Shown: positions 23,221-36,289, counted from the stretch's first letter. The stretch: DNA of 64,000 nt from Rhinopithecus roxellana (GCF_007565055.1 NC_044558.1:78951444-79015443); one strand, 5' to 3'. Notes: generated by a model not told the origin, from the sequence alone. Made by a program: numbers and translations.

Positions 23221-24232
23221 CCAAGGGAATAGCTTTCTGAGGACTCTATCTGATTTCCCAACTATTGAAAGGCACTTAAATGTTTGACTAGTTGGAGCAA
23301 AATCTAATCCAAAGCCTGTATGACTGCAGGCCTTATGAGTATAATTCTGCATACTTCTCTCTAGGCACCCCTCCCTGGACTCAGATGGTTTGCAGATTGG
23401 AACTCAGACAAAGACTCCAAGGGGCTCCTCTTCAGGTGTCCACACAATTCTTCCGTGTAGCTCCCTCCACTCTGTTGCTTTTTCTCACAGCTAATGGCTA
23501 TCTTGGCTTACCTAAGCTGTGTCCCTCAACTCAGTGAAACTATAGCCATTCTGTTTTATGCTGCAGCCTACATAATCTCCAAATAGCTGGAGTAGTTACA
23601 GGGTTTGCTTGTTCCTCTCTCTGAGATCAGTGTCTTGCACTAACTGTTATCCCAGTAACTGAAATCAGTTTTTCATTTGTTTTTGTTTTTCTTGTTGTTT
23701 TGAATTAGAATGTTAAATTCAGTCACAATTACTCCTTTGCGACCAAAGAAATGTACCTTTTGGCAATTATTTTAGAGAAGTGCTAACAGTGATCAGTATT
23801 CTGGTATCCACAAGAATACTAAAAATTATTCCAAGAATTTAACTTGGCAAGTATTTAGAAACAAACATTGTGTGCCAGTCACTATACCTGACTCTGATCT
23901 TTAAAAAATGAATAAAGTCCTATCTCTATCCTCATGGCAGTCACAGTCTTCCTAGAGAGAAAACAAACATCTCAAATGCAAAGCGATAGGTGTCATACCA
24001 GAGACATATGAAGAACAGAGTAAGAACAGATCTATTTGCACAAATACAGAATTTACACAGCAGCTACCAAAAAAAAAAAAACCAAATACACACACACACA
24101 CACACAAACTTGACTCACTGGATTTATGCCAGAAGGAGGCTTGCTTATTATCATCCTGGTTAGCCTAACATTTATGGAGATTCTAAATATTTGGACAGGA
24201 ATAATATATGTGCACCTCAAATACTATCACAC
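23221..24232. other. unassigned with (CA)n
   Basis: Contains an A-run at 24069-24081 and (CA)n at about 24088-24107. 23860-23960 ('tgtgccagtcactatacctg') resembles a common ancient mammalian repeat. No coding signal. Confidence 0.4.
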
Positions 24233-24533
24233 TTCTTTTTTGTTGTTAAATTGAGATAGAATCTCACTCTGTTGCTTGGGCTGGAGTGCAGTGGTGCGAT
24301 CTCAGCTCACTGCAGCCTCTGCCTGCTGGGTTCAAGTGATTCTTCTGCCTCAGCCTCCCGAGTAGCTGGGATTACAAAAACCCACCATGTCACCTGGCTA
24401 ATTTTTGTATTTTTAGTAGAGACAGGGTTTCACCATGTTGGCCGGACTGGTCTTGAACGCCTGACCTCAAGTGATCCGTCTGCCTACACCTCCAAAGTGC
24501 TGGGATTACAGGAATGAGCTACCACACTCAGCC
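24233..24533 (-). repeat. AluS, antisense
   Basis: 'gagatagaatctcactctgt' to 'gctaccacactcagcct', full length. Confidence 0.9.
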
Positions 24534-25286
24534 TATTATAATTATTATTTATTATAAATATTCACTAGTGTTTGGGAACTTTCTAATACTGATTTTTTCA
24601 TTGAAGAAAGATGAGTGAAAATTTCAAAAATTTTATTTTCTTTCCCCCAGACTGTTGCAGCCTGAAACAAGCAGTATTTCAGGAAAACCCAGTTCCCACT
24701 TGGAGGACAATGAAGATCTTTCCACAAAATTTAGTCAACAAACATTTACTGAGTACTCACTGTGTTCTTGGCACAATCATCACTGGAAAATAAAACACAA
24801 AGAAAATGATCATTTTGTCATTTTGATCATTTGTCCACATAGACAGTCGGGAAATTTATGCCAACTTATAACACTATTCTCAGAGCGACATCTATTTACT
24901 GCATCCCTTCAGTAAGTCATATATGTGCAGAAACCTTGAAAATGTGACAAATTTTAGTATGCATACATTGAAAAGCCTAACTTGTGTTAGCTGAGATATG
25001 TGGGTTTATTACCAATAAAGATCAAGTTTTTGAATATTAATTGAAACGTAAAATTATAAAGACTTGCCATTCTGAAAATCGTGTACTACAAATTGGTCCC
25101 ACAGAATTCAAAGGACATTTGAGATCAACATTTGACTCACGTAAAAATATAAAAGTTGAAAATATTACAGCACCAATTATTAAAAGACATACTATCATTC
25201 TAGACTCTTTACCCTGATGTTTCTAATCTTCAAAGTAGCTTATAGCCTCATCAAATATAGCTGGACTGATCTAACTTTACAAAGCC
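24534..25286. other. unassigned
   Basis: 24735-24800 ('caacaaacatttactgagta') resembles the same ancient repeat as 23.9 kb. An 86-codon frame at 24655-24915 has no recognised domain. Confidence 0.35.
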
Positions 25287-25658
25287 TGTATTCTTCTGTT
25301 TGTGCTGCTATAACAAAGTATCTTAGACTAGGTAACTTACAAAGAACAGAAATGTATTTCTTGTGGCTGGAGGCTGGGAAGTTCAAGATCCAGTTGCTGG
25401 TATTGGTGTCTGGTGACTGTTGCTCTCTGCTTCCAAGATGGCACCTTGTGGCTGGATCCTCAAATAGCAGATGGTGCAAAGGCAAGAAAGCACTCCCTTC
25501 AGAGTTGAGCCCTTTTATAAGGATGCTAATCCCCTTTATGAGGGTGGAACTCTCATGACTTAATCACCTCCCAAAAGCCACAGCTCCTAATACTGTTGCA
25601 TTGGGGATTAACTTTCAACAGGAATTTTAGAGAGAACACCATCATTCCAACCATAGCA
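25287..25658 (-). mobile_element. MaLR LTR (MLT1/MST-like), antisense
   Basis: Starts TGTATTCTTCTGTTTGTGCT and ends ATTCCAACCATAGCA, the reverse of a MaLR LTR. Internal 'gaggctgggaagttcaagat' and 'tgacttaatcacctccca' also agree. Solo LTR. Confidence 0.85.
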
Positions 25659-27409
25659 GGGTACAATATGATTAGTACCCCTGGAATTGCACAGAAAAGA
25701 GATACTGGCCTTTCCCTTCAAACATACATACACCGAAGGCTCTGGGCTAACAGGCCAAGGCCGGAAGTGTTAAAGGAGGCTGGATCCCATCACCCAGAAG
25801 ACTTACCACTTCAGAATTTCAGATGGCCCCAGCCTGAATTTTTATGGGCATCCCAGTGAGTGGGCTCCAAGATGAAGACCCTTCTCTGGGCCTCAGTTTC
25901 TCTCTTCTCTTTTGTGCTTTGATCTCTGTTCTAAAATCCTGCCTTTTATAGGAATAGCTGGAGCATGTGGGAAGATGGTGTCTTAAATATTTCCTGTAGA
26001 TTGTCCATTTCAACTCCAACCGAGCCACTGTTCTCAACAAAGCACCCGGAGAGGCGGCAAGCAGCTGTGTCCTGAAATGTTCAAGGGCAGCCAAAATTGC
26101 TTTGGAATCTTGATCAAGACATCTGGTGAAGACATCTCTAACATAAAATCTCATTTGAGATGAAATATAGCTGTATGTAAATAAAATGCATCCTATGTAA
26201 GCACAACAAAGTCCACTAACTGTAATTTAATGACCTATATGTTTTAAATGTTTCAACTAAAAGATGATTTACAATTACATAAACTAAAATATTAACTTAA
26301 AAAATAATTTTGTATTTAGGAAACCTAGATATAAAGAATAATAAAAATAATAAACAAGTAGAATTAAAAAAAAACATAGCTGAATACAAATTTGTTATAT
26401 AAAAATCAATAGCATAACAGTATCATAATAATTATAAAAAGGACCTAAAAATGCAAATGGGAAAAAATCTCTAAAGTGACAAATTTTATGTAATATCTAG
26501 GAAAAATGAACAAAATCTTCAGTCTTTCCTTTTCAGTGTAGCTGTCCATAGACATGCAGTCTCAGACCTGAATTCTGACTCTTGAGGTAAGTCTCTATTT
26601 CCTGATGCTCACTACCATATCTCCTCCTTGCCCTGGATTAGCAGAGAATGCAAAGCAAAAACCTCTCTATAAAATTATAAAATGATTAAAATTGGGTGTA
26701 CAAACTTTGAAATGATTACTAAGGGATATTTGCAATATTATGTACTGTCAAAATTTTGGCAGTTTACACAATGAGAGGTAAATGACACACTGATCATATT
26801 TTCTAATTTAATTTGGATTTTTAATTCTAGTTTTTAACTCTAATTCAACTTCTACATGATATTTCAAATTTTATATTATTATAAAGGAGATATAAAATCA
26901 TAATAGAAACTACACAAATAGAGAATAAAAGAAAATATCAAGTGACAGATAATGTTTGTGTGTACATGCACGTGAGTCTATGTGTTTTTATGCACACCAA
27001 TGTAATAAAATTTTAAAAAAGAAAAAGAAGCATTTATTGGCTCTGATAAAATGAACACATTGACTGATGTGCCCCATTGCTTTGCAGCATATGTCACCAC
27101 CAGGAGATAAGCTCTGAAGATTTACTGTTTCATCATGGCTCTTTGAGTTCAGGGAATTATTTATTTTATTTTCCTTTCATTTGAACTGACCTTGATTTTG
27201 TAATTCTGAAGATAGTAAAAATCATCTTATGTCTTACAAAGTATGTGACTGCATCACACTTTCATCATTTTTTAGACTATATTATGAAAACATAAAGGAC
27301 TAAATCAAGCACATTTTGCCTAAGCACCATTTTGTGTTGGATATAGCTACATTGCCACATCTATCCATCACTGGCCGTCTCTGGATAACCATTAAGTCGG
27401 TATCAGACA
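25659..27409. other. unassigned; includes a 111-codon minus-strand frame
   Basis: The frame at 25819-26154 (minus) gives a basic product with no recognised domain and no repeat match I can see. The rest, especially 26160-27400, is very AT-rich. Confidence 0.3.
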
Positions 27410-27500
27410 GCTTGGAGGTTGTGCTGCTGTAACAACTGTAAAATTTGGTGGCTTAACAAAATAAAACTTTTTTTTTCCTTGTTCCTGCCAGTCTGATGTA
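27410..27500. repeat. short LTR-like fragment
   Basis: 'tgtgctgctgtaacaactgt' and 'ggtggcttaacaaaataaaa' resemble the start of a MaLR-type LTR in antisense. Only about 90 bp. Confidence 0.4.
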
Positions 27501-29308
27501 ATTGAGTGTTTTTTGTCTAGGCACAACCTTTTAATTTGGGCTGCATGTTTTTTACAAAAAGCTGGTACACTATATTATAGTCATCTGCTTTCACCAATCC
27601 ACATGAATGAAAAAGGAGAACTATTACATTTTGTTATTAAACAGTCTTTTATGAAAAATATGCACAAGTATTATCATATACTCTCACTTCAGTGCAAGAA
27701 AGACTTGGAAATACAATTTCCTGTGAACCCAGAAAGAGGAGAAAAAATAGGACACAGAAAGCTCACTGCAGTGTCTACGTGATGGGTTCGCCCTACAGAT
27801 ACACACATTGTTTCCCAATAGGTCTGTCATATTTTTAACATCTCCTCAAGGTTAATAATGTTGGTCTATAACCAACACATAGGAATTTTTTGAAATTAAG
27901 ATGATTTTTAATATGCTCTTTTCCTTTGGCATAGAAGCTGTAGAGATAAAGCTGGAAGTCCCTGAACCTTCCTTTACTAACAAGCTGAAGAAACTTTATA
28001 AATATGAAGGTCCCAGACAGAAGGCTGATCTGATGATCTCCCCGGTCTAACTTTGCTTGAAGGCTATCTTACACCTGGATTTTCCAGTTATATGTGTCAA
28101 TTTACATTTTAGTATTTTAAAGCTTAAAAAGACATGGGTCTTTTAATAATATTATATCTTCAATCCATGAACACGGGTGTCTGTCAGTGCTTACAACAGT
28201 GATCTACGGATTTAATGCAGCCTCAATTCCAATGCATTTTTTACATGTAAAGTAATTTTATTTTTGTTTAACCTTCAGCTTGTCAACTTCTTTCCTTGTG
28301 CAGCATTTGTCTTGTTTGGATACTTACCTAAACCCATATTAGAAACGTAGTGCATGTTACTTAGCGATTCCGCCTTGAGTCTGTAGCCACATGACTAAGG
28401 TGTTTTGAATAAAGGCCTATCTGTATGCCAGATAAAACTTTAGGAACTCTTACTGCCCATTCTTTCACAGAAATTCTACCTCTATCCTGATGTAATTAGG
28501 TTGATTAAGAAAATTAAAGGCTTTTGTCATGTCATAAACATGACAAAAGGAAAAATTTTTCCGACTACTAATATGCAATAAGAAATCTTTCTTTCAAGTA
28601 CCAAATCAATTTCTTCAACTGTACAATGTATTCTATCTAATTTGATAGTTTTCAGATATAATCCATTAGCAATAAAATATCATAAAATTATGACTATGAA
28701 AACAGAGTAAATGGAATAATTCAAATAATGAGTAAAATAAAACAACATTTATTATGGAATTTGTCATCAGTATATAATTATATATTTAAATTTTTCTATA
28801 TATACATAAGATCACAGCCAAGAAGGTTAAGTATAATTTCAAATTTTCAGTGAGTTGGGCTATTTTATCAAATTTGAAAATATTCACTCTTACCACTTAC
28901 TTCAAACAGTGATATATACATTTGTTTAGACAATAATATTTAAGGACCTTTTCCTCTTCAGAATAATACAAAAATTAAATGATGCATTGAAGATTCTACT
29001 AAAGAAAATTTACTTTTTGAAAATGGCTTCAGCACTGAAGATTTGTAAGAATTTTTCTAGTTAATTTCAGATCTTTCCAGGATCTCTCTGTTCAAAGAAA
29101 TACCATCTTTGTAATAATTTATGTGAATACTTTACAAATCAAAAATTAATCCACAAGACTGTGTTACCATAATCACTAATTTTATCAAGTCCCCCAAATA
29201 ATTTCTATATCAGTTTTCTTGATTATAAAATGTCAATAATATGGACACACTCTTAATATCTATCTAGTTACATCAGTTTCCCATCAACCGACTAAAGTCA
29301 TTTAATAA
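27501..29308. other. unassigned 1.8 kb, AT-rich
   Basis: No repeat or exon recognised. The left part of the NDUFA5 pseudogene 3' UTR probably extends into the right end of this stretch; I cannot place its poly(T) boundary. Confidence 0.35.
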
Positions 29309-29678
29309 TTACATTGGCCATTTCCACTGACTGGAGGGAGGCTCTTCCACTAAGAGTTCCCTTGGTTTCCTCTGCCTCATTTTCCTTGCCAGACTTAGTT
29401 CATCTGCAATGTGAAGAATCACCTCTTGTACTTGACCACCTTGAAGGTGATCTTCTAATTTCTTAACATCTGGTTCCACTTTACCTATAGTCAGCTTCTC
29501 CTTTATAATCTGTTCTGTATACTTTCTAGATGCTGCATGTTTAGGGATTTACTCAAGAGCATCAGTAATCTTTCTGCACCATACTCTTAGCCTCTTACAT
29601 TTTAGCAGACTGGCTCTAGTTGCTTCACTCCTGTGGACTCCCACAAGCCCTAGTGGTCTTCTTCAGCACACCCGACAT
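29309..29678 (-). pseudogene. NDUFA5: processed pseudogene of NDUFA5 (complex I subunit B13)
   Basis: NDUFA5 is a small accessory subunit of mitochondrial NADH dehydrogenase (complex I). Reading leftward from the ATG at 29676-29678 gives MSGVLKKTT, close to the known NDUFA5 start. After a disrupted stretch, HERLR-like text, KYTEQI, EPDVKKLED, LQGGQ, EEVIL-like, LARKM, LVEEPP and the ending QWKWPM then stop (29309-29311) follow in the right order and at about the parental length (116 residues). There are no introns, so it is a retrocopy. It is dead: an in-frame TGA about 17 codons in, a small insertion after codon 16, frameshifts, and a TAA before the IPK region. Identity rests on memory of the human protein, but the match is extensive. 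It sits directly beside an old L1; I found no clear target duplication. Confidence 0.93.
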
Positions 29679-31073
29679 GACAGTGCCCCAATACATTTTT
29701 TACACAATCAAGTTAAAAAAATTCCTAAAATTCAAATGGGATCACAAAAGATTCAAAGAGCCAAAGCAATCTCGAGTAAGAACAAAGCTGGCGGCATCAC
29801 CCTTTCTGATTTTACAGTATGTTAAAATGCTAGAGCAATTAAAGTGGTTAGTAATGACATAAAAACAGACAGGTAGGCCAGTGGTACAGAACATGGAGCC
29901 CAGGAATTTCCACACATTTACTGTCAACCAATCTTCACCAAAGTTTCCATGAACCCACAGTGGGAAAAGGATAGTCTCTTCAATAACTGGTGTTAGGAAA
30001 ATCGGACATCCACATGCAGAAAAATGAAATCAGACCAGTATTAAACATGAGGTACAAAAATAAATTCAAAACGGATTAAATATTAAATGTAAGACTGAAA
30101 CAAAATAACGATAAGAAAACAGAGAGGAAAGTCGTCTTGATTTTGGTCTGGGTAAAGATGTTTTGGATGTCCCAGCGATAGCACAGACTGAAAAAGTAAA
30201 ACAGACAAGTAGGATTGCATCAGACTAAGATGCTTCAATAGAGCAAAGGGAACAATTAACAGATTGAGAAGGCAATCTATGGAGAGGAAAAAATATTTGC
30301 AAACTATACATCTGGTAAAGAGTTAATATCAAAATATATAAGAAACTCAAACAACTTAATAGCAAAAAAAAACCCTGAAATTTAAAAATGAGCAAAGGAC
30401 CTAAATAAACATTTCTGAAAAGATATATAGGAACGACCAACAGACATATGGAAAGGTGCTCAATATCACTCATCATGGGGGACATGCTCATAAAACCACA
30501 ATGTGATGCCACCCACAATGGTTAAAATGGCTACTATCAAAAAGACAGAAGATAATCACGGGCAAGGATATGGAGAAAAGGAAATTCATGTATGCTGTTC
30601 ACAGGAATGTAAATTGGTACAGCCATTATGGAAAACAGCATGAATCTTCTCCTCCTTAAAAACAGGACTACTAGATGACCCAGCAATGTCTCTGCTGGGT
30701 AGATATCCAGTGAAATTGAAATTGGCATCTTGAAGGTATGTCTGTATTTCCATGTTCATTCCAGCATTATGCACAAAATCCAAGATATAGAAAACAGTAC
30801 CTGTTAACAGCAGAACAGATGAAGAAAATGTGACAAACACAAACCCACACACATGTGTGTATCTATCAATGTGTATACATACACATACACATGTATAGAC
30901 ACCACACACATATACAATCATGCTCCATATATGCCATTTCAGTCAATGACTAACCACATATACAGCGGTGCTCCCATAAGGTTATAATGGTGCTAAAAAA
31001 TTTGTAAGACCTAGTGATGTAGCTGTAGTAACATCATAGCATACCTTTTTTATATATAAATTTAGCATAGCCT

Positions 31074-31372
31074 GGCCGGGCACAGTGGCTCACACCTGTA
31101 ATCCCAGCACTTTGGGAGGCCGAGGCGGGCAGATCACCTGAGGGTGGGAGTTCGAGATCAGCCTGGCCGACATGGCGAAACCCTGTCTTTACTAAAAAAC
31201 ACAAAAACTAGCTAGGCATGGTGGTGCATGCCTGTAATTCCAGCTACTCAGGAGGCTGAAGCAGTTGAATGACTTGAACCCAGGAGGTGGAGGTTGCAGT
31301 GAGCTGAGATTGTACCATTGCACTCCAGCCTGGGCAACGAGAGAAACTCCATCTCAAAAAAAAAAAAAAAAA
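31074..31372 (+). repeat. AluS (Sx/Sz-like)
   Basis: 'ggccgggcacagtggctcac' to the A-run ending about 31372. Imperfect flanking repeat 'aatttagcatagcc' and 'aattagcgtagcc'. It is the Alu of the proposed source locus for the chimera at 39.0 kb. Confidence 0.92.
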
Positions 31373-31592
31373 TTAGCGTAGCCAAAGAGTACAGTGTTTA
31401 TAAACTCTACAGTAGTGTACAGTCATGTCCCAGACCTTCACATTTACTCACTCACTGACACATCCAGAGCAACTTGTAGTCCTGCAAGATCCATTAATGG
31501 AAAGTGCCCTAAGGGTACCGTTTTAAAATCTTTTATAGTGTATTTTTACTGTGTGTTTAAAACGTTTAGATACATTCAGATACACAAATATT

Positions 31593-31873
31593 GGCCGGGC
31601 ACGGTGGCTCAAGCCTGTAATCCCAGCACTTTGGGAGGCCGAGACGGGCGGATCACGAGGTCAGGAGATCGAGACCATCCTGGCTAACACGGTGAAACCC
31701 CGTCTCTACTAAAAAATACAAAAAATTAGCCAGGCGAGGTGGTGGGCGCCTGTAGTCCCAGCTACTCGGGAGGCTGAGGCAGGAGAATGGCGTAAACCTG
31801 GGAGGCGGAGCTTGCAGTGAGCTGAGATCCGGCCACTGCACTCCAGCCTGGGCGACAGAGCAAGACTCCGTCT

Positions 31874-31904
<31 letters not shown>
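31593..31904 (+). mobile_element. young Old World monkey AluY
   Basis: Nearly unmutated AluY with 'gagatccggccactgcactc' (human AluY has GATCGCGCCACTGC here) and 'gcgtaaacctgggaggcgga', plus a pure A-tail of about 30 bases to 31904. Inserted in the Tigger relic. Confidence 0.93.
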
Positions 31905-31909
<5 letters not shown>

Positions 31910-32765
31910 CATTGTGTAACAACTGCCTACAGTATTCAGTAGAGCAACATGCTGTACAGATTTATAGCCTACTGTAAGTGTGTAGTAGGCTATGCCATGT
32001 AGGTTGTGTAAGTGCACTCTGTGATGTTTGCCCAAGGACGAAATTGCCTAAGGACACACTTCTCAAAACGATCCCCATTAGCAATGATGCATGACTGTAT
32101 ATGTGTATATATACATACACATATGAATTCATAATATATATGTGATGAAATATAATGTGTGTGTGTATATATATATATATATAATGGAATGTTATGTAAC
32201 CTTTAAAAAGAAGAGAATCTTGTCATTTGCAACAATATGCATAAACCTGGACAATAATGTTAACAACACATTGTTTCTGAAACCATCTATAAAATTTCTG
32301 CTCTCCCCTCCAGTAAAATAAGCCAGACATGAAATGACAAACGCTGTGTGACCTCACTTGTACATGGAATCTGAAATAGTCAAATTCGTAAAAGCAGACA
32401 GTAGAAGGGTGGTTGCCAGGGGCTGACGATGGATGAAATAGGAAATGTTGGTCAAAGGGGACAGACGTGAAGCTGTAAGATAAACACCTTCCAGAGATCT
32501 GCTGTATGGCGATGTAACTAGAGTTAATGGTAGTATATTGCATATGTGAAATTTGCAAGAAAGTAGATCTTAAGTGTTCTCACAACACACACACACACAC
32601 ACACACACGAAAGTTCATTATAAATAAAACGATAGATGTGTTAATTATGGTGATTATTTCATAATGTATTTGTACATCAAAATATCAAGTTGCAAAATTT
32701 ACACTATGTTTGTTTGTATCAAGTGGCCCACTTTAATTATATATTTAAATATACATATACACAAA

Positions 32766-32921
32766 TTTTTGAGACAGATTCTCACTCTGTCACCCAGGCT
32801 AGAGTGCAGTGGTGCAATCTCAGCTCACTGCAACCTCCACTTCCTGGGTTCAAGCGATTCTCCTGCCTCAGCCTCCCAAGTAGCTGAGATTACAGGTGCC
32901 TGCCACCACACTCAGCTAATC
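32766..32921 (-). repeat. 5'-truncated Alu fragment
   Basis: Antisense right arm of Alu only: 'gagacagattctcactctgt' to 'ccaccacactcagctaat'. L1 3' sequence continues on both sides. Confidence 0.85.
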
Positions 32922-32975
32922 TAAATATATAATTTTTATTTGCCAGTTATATCTTAGTAAAGCTGGAAAAACTTT

Positions 32976-34110
32976 TCTGTGTAATAGAGGCCTGTAGTCA
33001 ATGTAATTGTAAATCTTTGTAATAAAGCACAATAATGTGGCATAAACCTTTGGTTTTTACTAAAATATATATATAGTTTCAGTACAGCAGAGGACTTTAG
33101 AAGCTCTCATTTCCTGTGTAGGGAAACCGAGGTCCAGCAATGTGACCTGGCCTGACCAGAAACTCACACATCCTACCCCATGAATTGCAATCTAATATTA
33201 TTGCTAGTACTTCATGATAGTCTTGAACTCTGCTGAGCACATACTGGGAGTAATTCAGGGAGAGTGAACTTAGCACTCCCTGTGTTCATAGTATTTGACA
33301 CTCCACTTAAAATGCATTTGAGATTTGGAGTCTCTGACGGTGACTGCTTCCCACAGCAAGTGAGCTGTGCTGAAGGGGAGGAAGTAGAAATTTTCTAGGT
33401 ATTTTCAGAAGCATACTGCATTAGTAACATTGTCATATTCTGCCTCCACTTCCAACGGTAAAATTCAGCAAGCTTAGATGTCACTCTGTTTTAACCTAGA
33501 GTCTTTCTGGAACAAAGGAACTATATGATGCATATGGGGTTTAGAGAAGTGAGTAATGAGGCAAAAACAACTGATTTAAGTCATTTAGCTGAAAGTGAAA
33601 ATATATTATTTCAGACATTAAGTCTCTAGACCTTTCCCTGGTGCCCAGAATTCATGTTTTCACAGTTGGAAAGATTAAAAAAAAAAGAGAGAGAAATAGG
33701 ACATTTATCTTAAGATTTTTCAGAACAGACACAAACTAGGCAAATATTGTGGTTGTCTCAATTTACTTTGCTAAAATATTCATCCAAATTTAATGAGTTT
33801 GTCTCCTGTGTATCTTTGAATATAGCTGTATCACCATGAGGGCTTTGGCATTCTGATTAGAAAATTAATCATCCCAGATTTAAACATGGCCCTTTTAAAA
33901 GCTCCTCATCCCACCAGCCTGTATCACCATGCTAATAGTCACACTACTTTCTAGCATTTCCTTTGATGCCAGATTCAAATGTATTCTCATCTTTATAATA
34001 ATTATGTGCTTCATGCAGTCTCCAAAACTGAAGTGTTTTTATTTTTCAACTTCAGCCCGTGACTGCATCTTCAACATGAGTTCTGCCTTTGAACACGTAC
34101 TTAAAATACT
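32976..34110. other. unassigned, no gene seen
   Basis: 33080-33185 loosely resembles antisense MIR ('gtagggaaaccgaggtccag'). An A-rich run occurs near 33675. Otherwise unique-looking. Confidence 0.35.
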
Positions 34111-34410
34111 CTGGCTGGGCATGGCGGCTCATGCCTGGATCCGCAGCAGTTTGGAGGTCTGAAGCAGGAGCATTGCTTGAGCCTAAGAGTTCGAGACCAG
34201 CCTGGGCAAAAGAGTGAGATCCCTGTCTCTAAAAAAGTAAAACTTAGCCAGGCATGGTGGCTTGTGCCTGTAGTCCCAGCTACTCAGGAGGCCAAGATGG
34301 GAGGATCACTTGAGGCCATGAGGTTGAGGCTGCAGTGAAGTGAGCCATGATCGCACCACTGCAGCACTCCAGCCTGGGTGACCACGTCTCTAAAAACAAC
34401 AACAAAATTA
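34111..34410 (+). repeat. AluJ
   Basis: 'gctgggcatggcggctcatg' to 'cagcctgggtgaccacgtct' and a (CAA)n tail. Old and diverged. Confidence 0.88.
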
Positions 34411-35014
34411 TTTTCATTGCTATTCATTTCAGTTGTTTCTGTGGAACTTGAATATTTTCCACTCTTCAAATAACAAATCATGAGTGTGTGTGTACAAATA
34501 AATACAAATATACGTATACATACACATGCACACAAACACATAAATAGGAGAAGCTTGGAGAGGCAGAAACACACAGCAGAAAGGCTTAAGCATGTTCACA
34601 CTGTCTTTCCTGCATCCTTCAGACGTGAATGGGCATTGGTTGCAGGCATGTGAAAGAACTCTGACTCTCAGTATCTCCCAGTCCTGTTTATCCACCCAAT
34701 AGGCCTTCAAATATAAAGGGGGCTTCATTTATTGCTTAATTTTTCAAAAAGATTATTATGATAACATGGTACAATTGAAAAACTAGTCTTTTTATAAATA
34801 TGCTGCTATAAACACGCAGTTTAGAGGTCTAAAAATATTATAGCTGTCCCCAAAGTAAAACTCTATGGCTGATTACTTCATTTCAAAAAATTATTAAAAA
34901 CAATGTGTTTTTAAAAGTGTTTTTAGGGTTTCCAGTCTACATAGCAGTAGCTGAGGAGTTGCTGATATCCTACTTTCCCTAACTACGAGAATAATGCGAA
35001 TAAGCCAATATGAC
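34411..35014. other. unassigned
   Basis: Contains a degenerate TG/CA and ATAC-rich tract at about 34483-34545. No gene seen. Confidence 0.35.
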
Positions 35015-35165
35015 AATGATTTAAATGTATGGAGTGTTTAATTTGTGACAAAGTATGCACATGAATTGTCTAATTAAATAAATACTGAAAATAATCCTGA
35101 AAGACAAATATTTTATCCCTATTTTAAAAATTTGAAAACTGAGGCAACCTGTTAAGTGCCATAAA
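35015..35165 (-). repeat. probable MIR
   Basis: 'ttaaatgtatggagtgttta' and 'ttatccctattttaaaaatt', then 'gaaaactgaggcaacctgtt', in antisense MIR order; heavily diverged. Confidence 0.5.
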
Positions 35166-36289
35166 TGCTGTCCTATGTTATAAAACCCTGGTATTGATTC
35201 AGATGATCTGAGATTGGTAGGAGTAATTGCCCCTCTGATGTCTCCAGTTGGACACTTTCTACTCCATTGGTGTTAATGCCGTGTACCATGTTTTACAAGC
35301 ATATATTATGTAAACATTATACAACCCAATCAAGTACAGTAGAAAACCCCAGTAGGGTAGCATATTATGTTTACATAAGTTTAAAATATACCTTATTTAC
35401 CCTATCTTAGATCTACACAGTATCTATTCCCCTCCATCTACAAACTAGAAATTTCAAGGGAGAATTGAGTAAGTACTTATTTACCTGGGGTGTTATGTTT
35501 TTTGGTCATGTGGGCAATTCAATATTTTGTTTCTATATAGTTGTCCTTGTAGTAATCCTAGACATGGTTACTGTGGGCAAAAAGTAACACTCACAACTCC
35601 TTCCTTATTTTGAAATTTCTGGAATTCTCTGCTAAAGTCAGAGCCACCAGTTCTTTTATACAGCCAATTTGTCTTCTTTGAGTGCGTTTCTTTCGGTAAC
35701 ACTTCACATTCACATTGGCAAGTCAACAGCAGATACAAAGAGCTGGTTTGATGATGTGGTCATGATGTAGGTAATTAAGCAAGAGAGAAAATAAATAGGA
35801 AATGTAGCCATTGCCTTTAATGAGACAATATGTAAACTAAAGTCACTAATTCCTCAAGAATAATAATCATACACAACTACTGAACTTTTTAGAGCATGAA
35901 TTTTTTTCTTTTTATTTGAGATGTATCAAAATTGTTTTTATGAAATAACCAGTCATTGTAGCCATAATGCCAGATGTAATATGAAAAAAAAACTTTATTG
36001 TGTTATAATCCTATACTTTTGAAGATTGTTTATTACAGAAGCTAATCTGACTTACCTTGATCAAATAAATTGTATACACTGTCTAAAGTATATTCACATG
36101 TGTGTCATGTTATTTATTGCCCTTACTCTGAGAGATCTTGAAGCATACCCCTTTTTGCATGCTTTTCTTTCATTTGGGTTCAACAAACATTTTTACTATC
36201 ATGTAGCTGGAGGCTTATGGATAGAAACAAAAAAGTGGTCATCACATACTTAATGTTAGAGATGACACACTTTAATACATAGATGTTTG
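35166..36289. other. unassigned, no gene seen
   Basis: No recognised repeat or exon. Confidence 0.35.

Larger units (their letters stand above)
30915..32105. mobile_element. Tigger relic, copy 2, split by two Alus
   Basis: Same family as the 7.3 kb copy: 'cccataaggttataatggtg', 'tgatgtagctgtagtaacat', 'cacatccagagcaacttgta', 'aacatgctgtacagatttat' and 'aatgatgcatgactgtata'. Alus at 31074 and 31593 lie inside it, and it lies inside the 29.7-33.0 kb L1. Confidence 0.8.
29690..32975 (+). repeat. old L1 (L1MA/MB-like), ORF2 to 3' end, interrupted
   Basis: Sense L1 ORF2 text from 'caatacattttttacacaat' through 'aaggatagtctcttcaataa', 'agcaaaggacctaaataaac' and 'gacccagcaatgtctctgct', then an AT/CA microsatellite. 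It resumes after the Tigger block at about 32105 with 'ataatggaatgttatgtaac', 'ggtggttgccaggggctgac', an (AC)n at about 32583-32609, and an L1 3' terminus at 32940-32975. ORF2 is fully degenerate. Confidence 0.88.

Noticed and set aside
25819..26154. 111-codon minus-strand frame, basic and Arg-rich
   Set aside because: No recognised family and no supporting context; cannot be told from a chance frame.
35306..35378. 12-bp inverted repeat TTATGTAAACAT with a 49-base spacer
   Set aside because: Short and AT-rich; likely by chance at this base composition, and no element boundaries accompany it.
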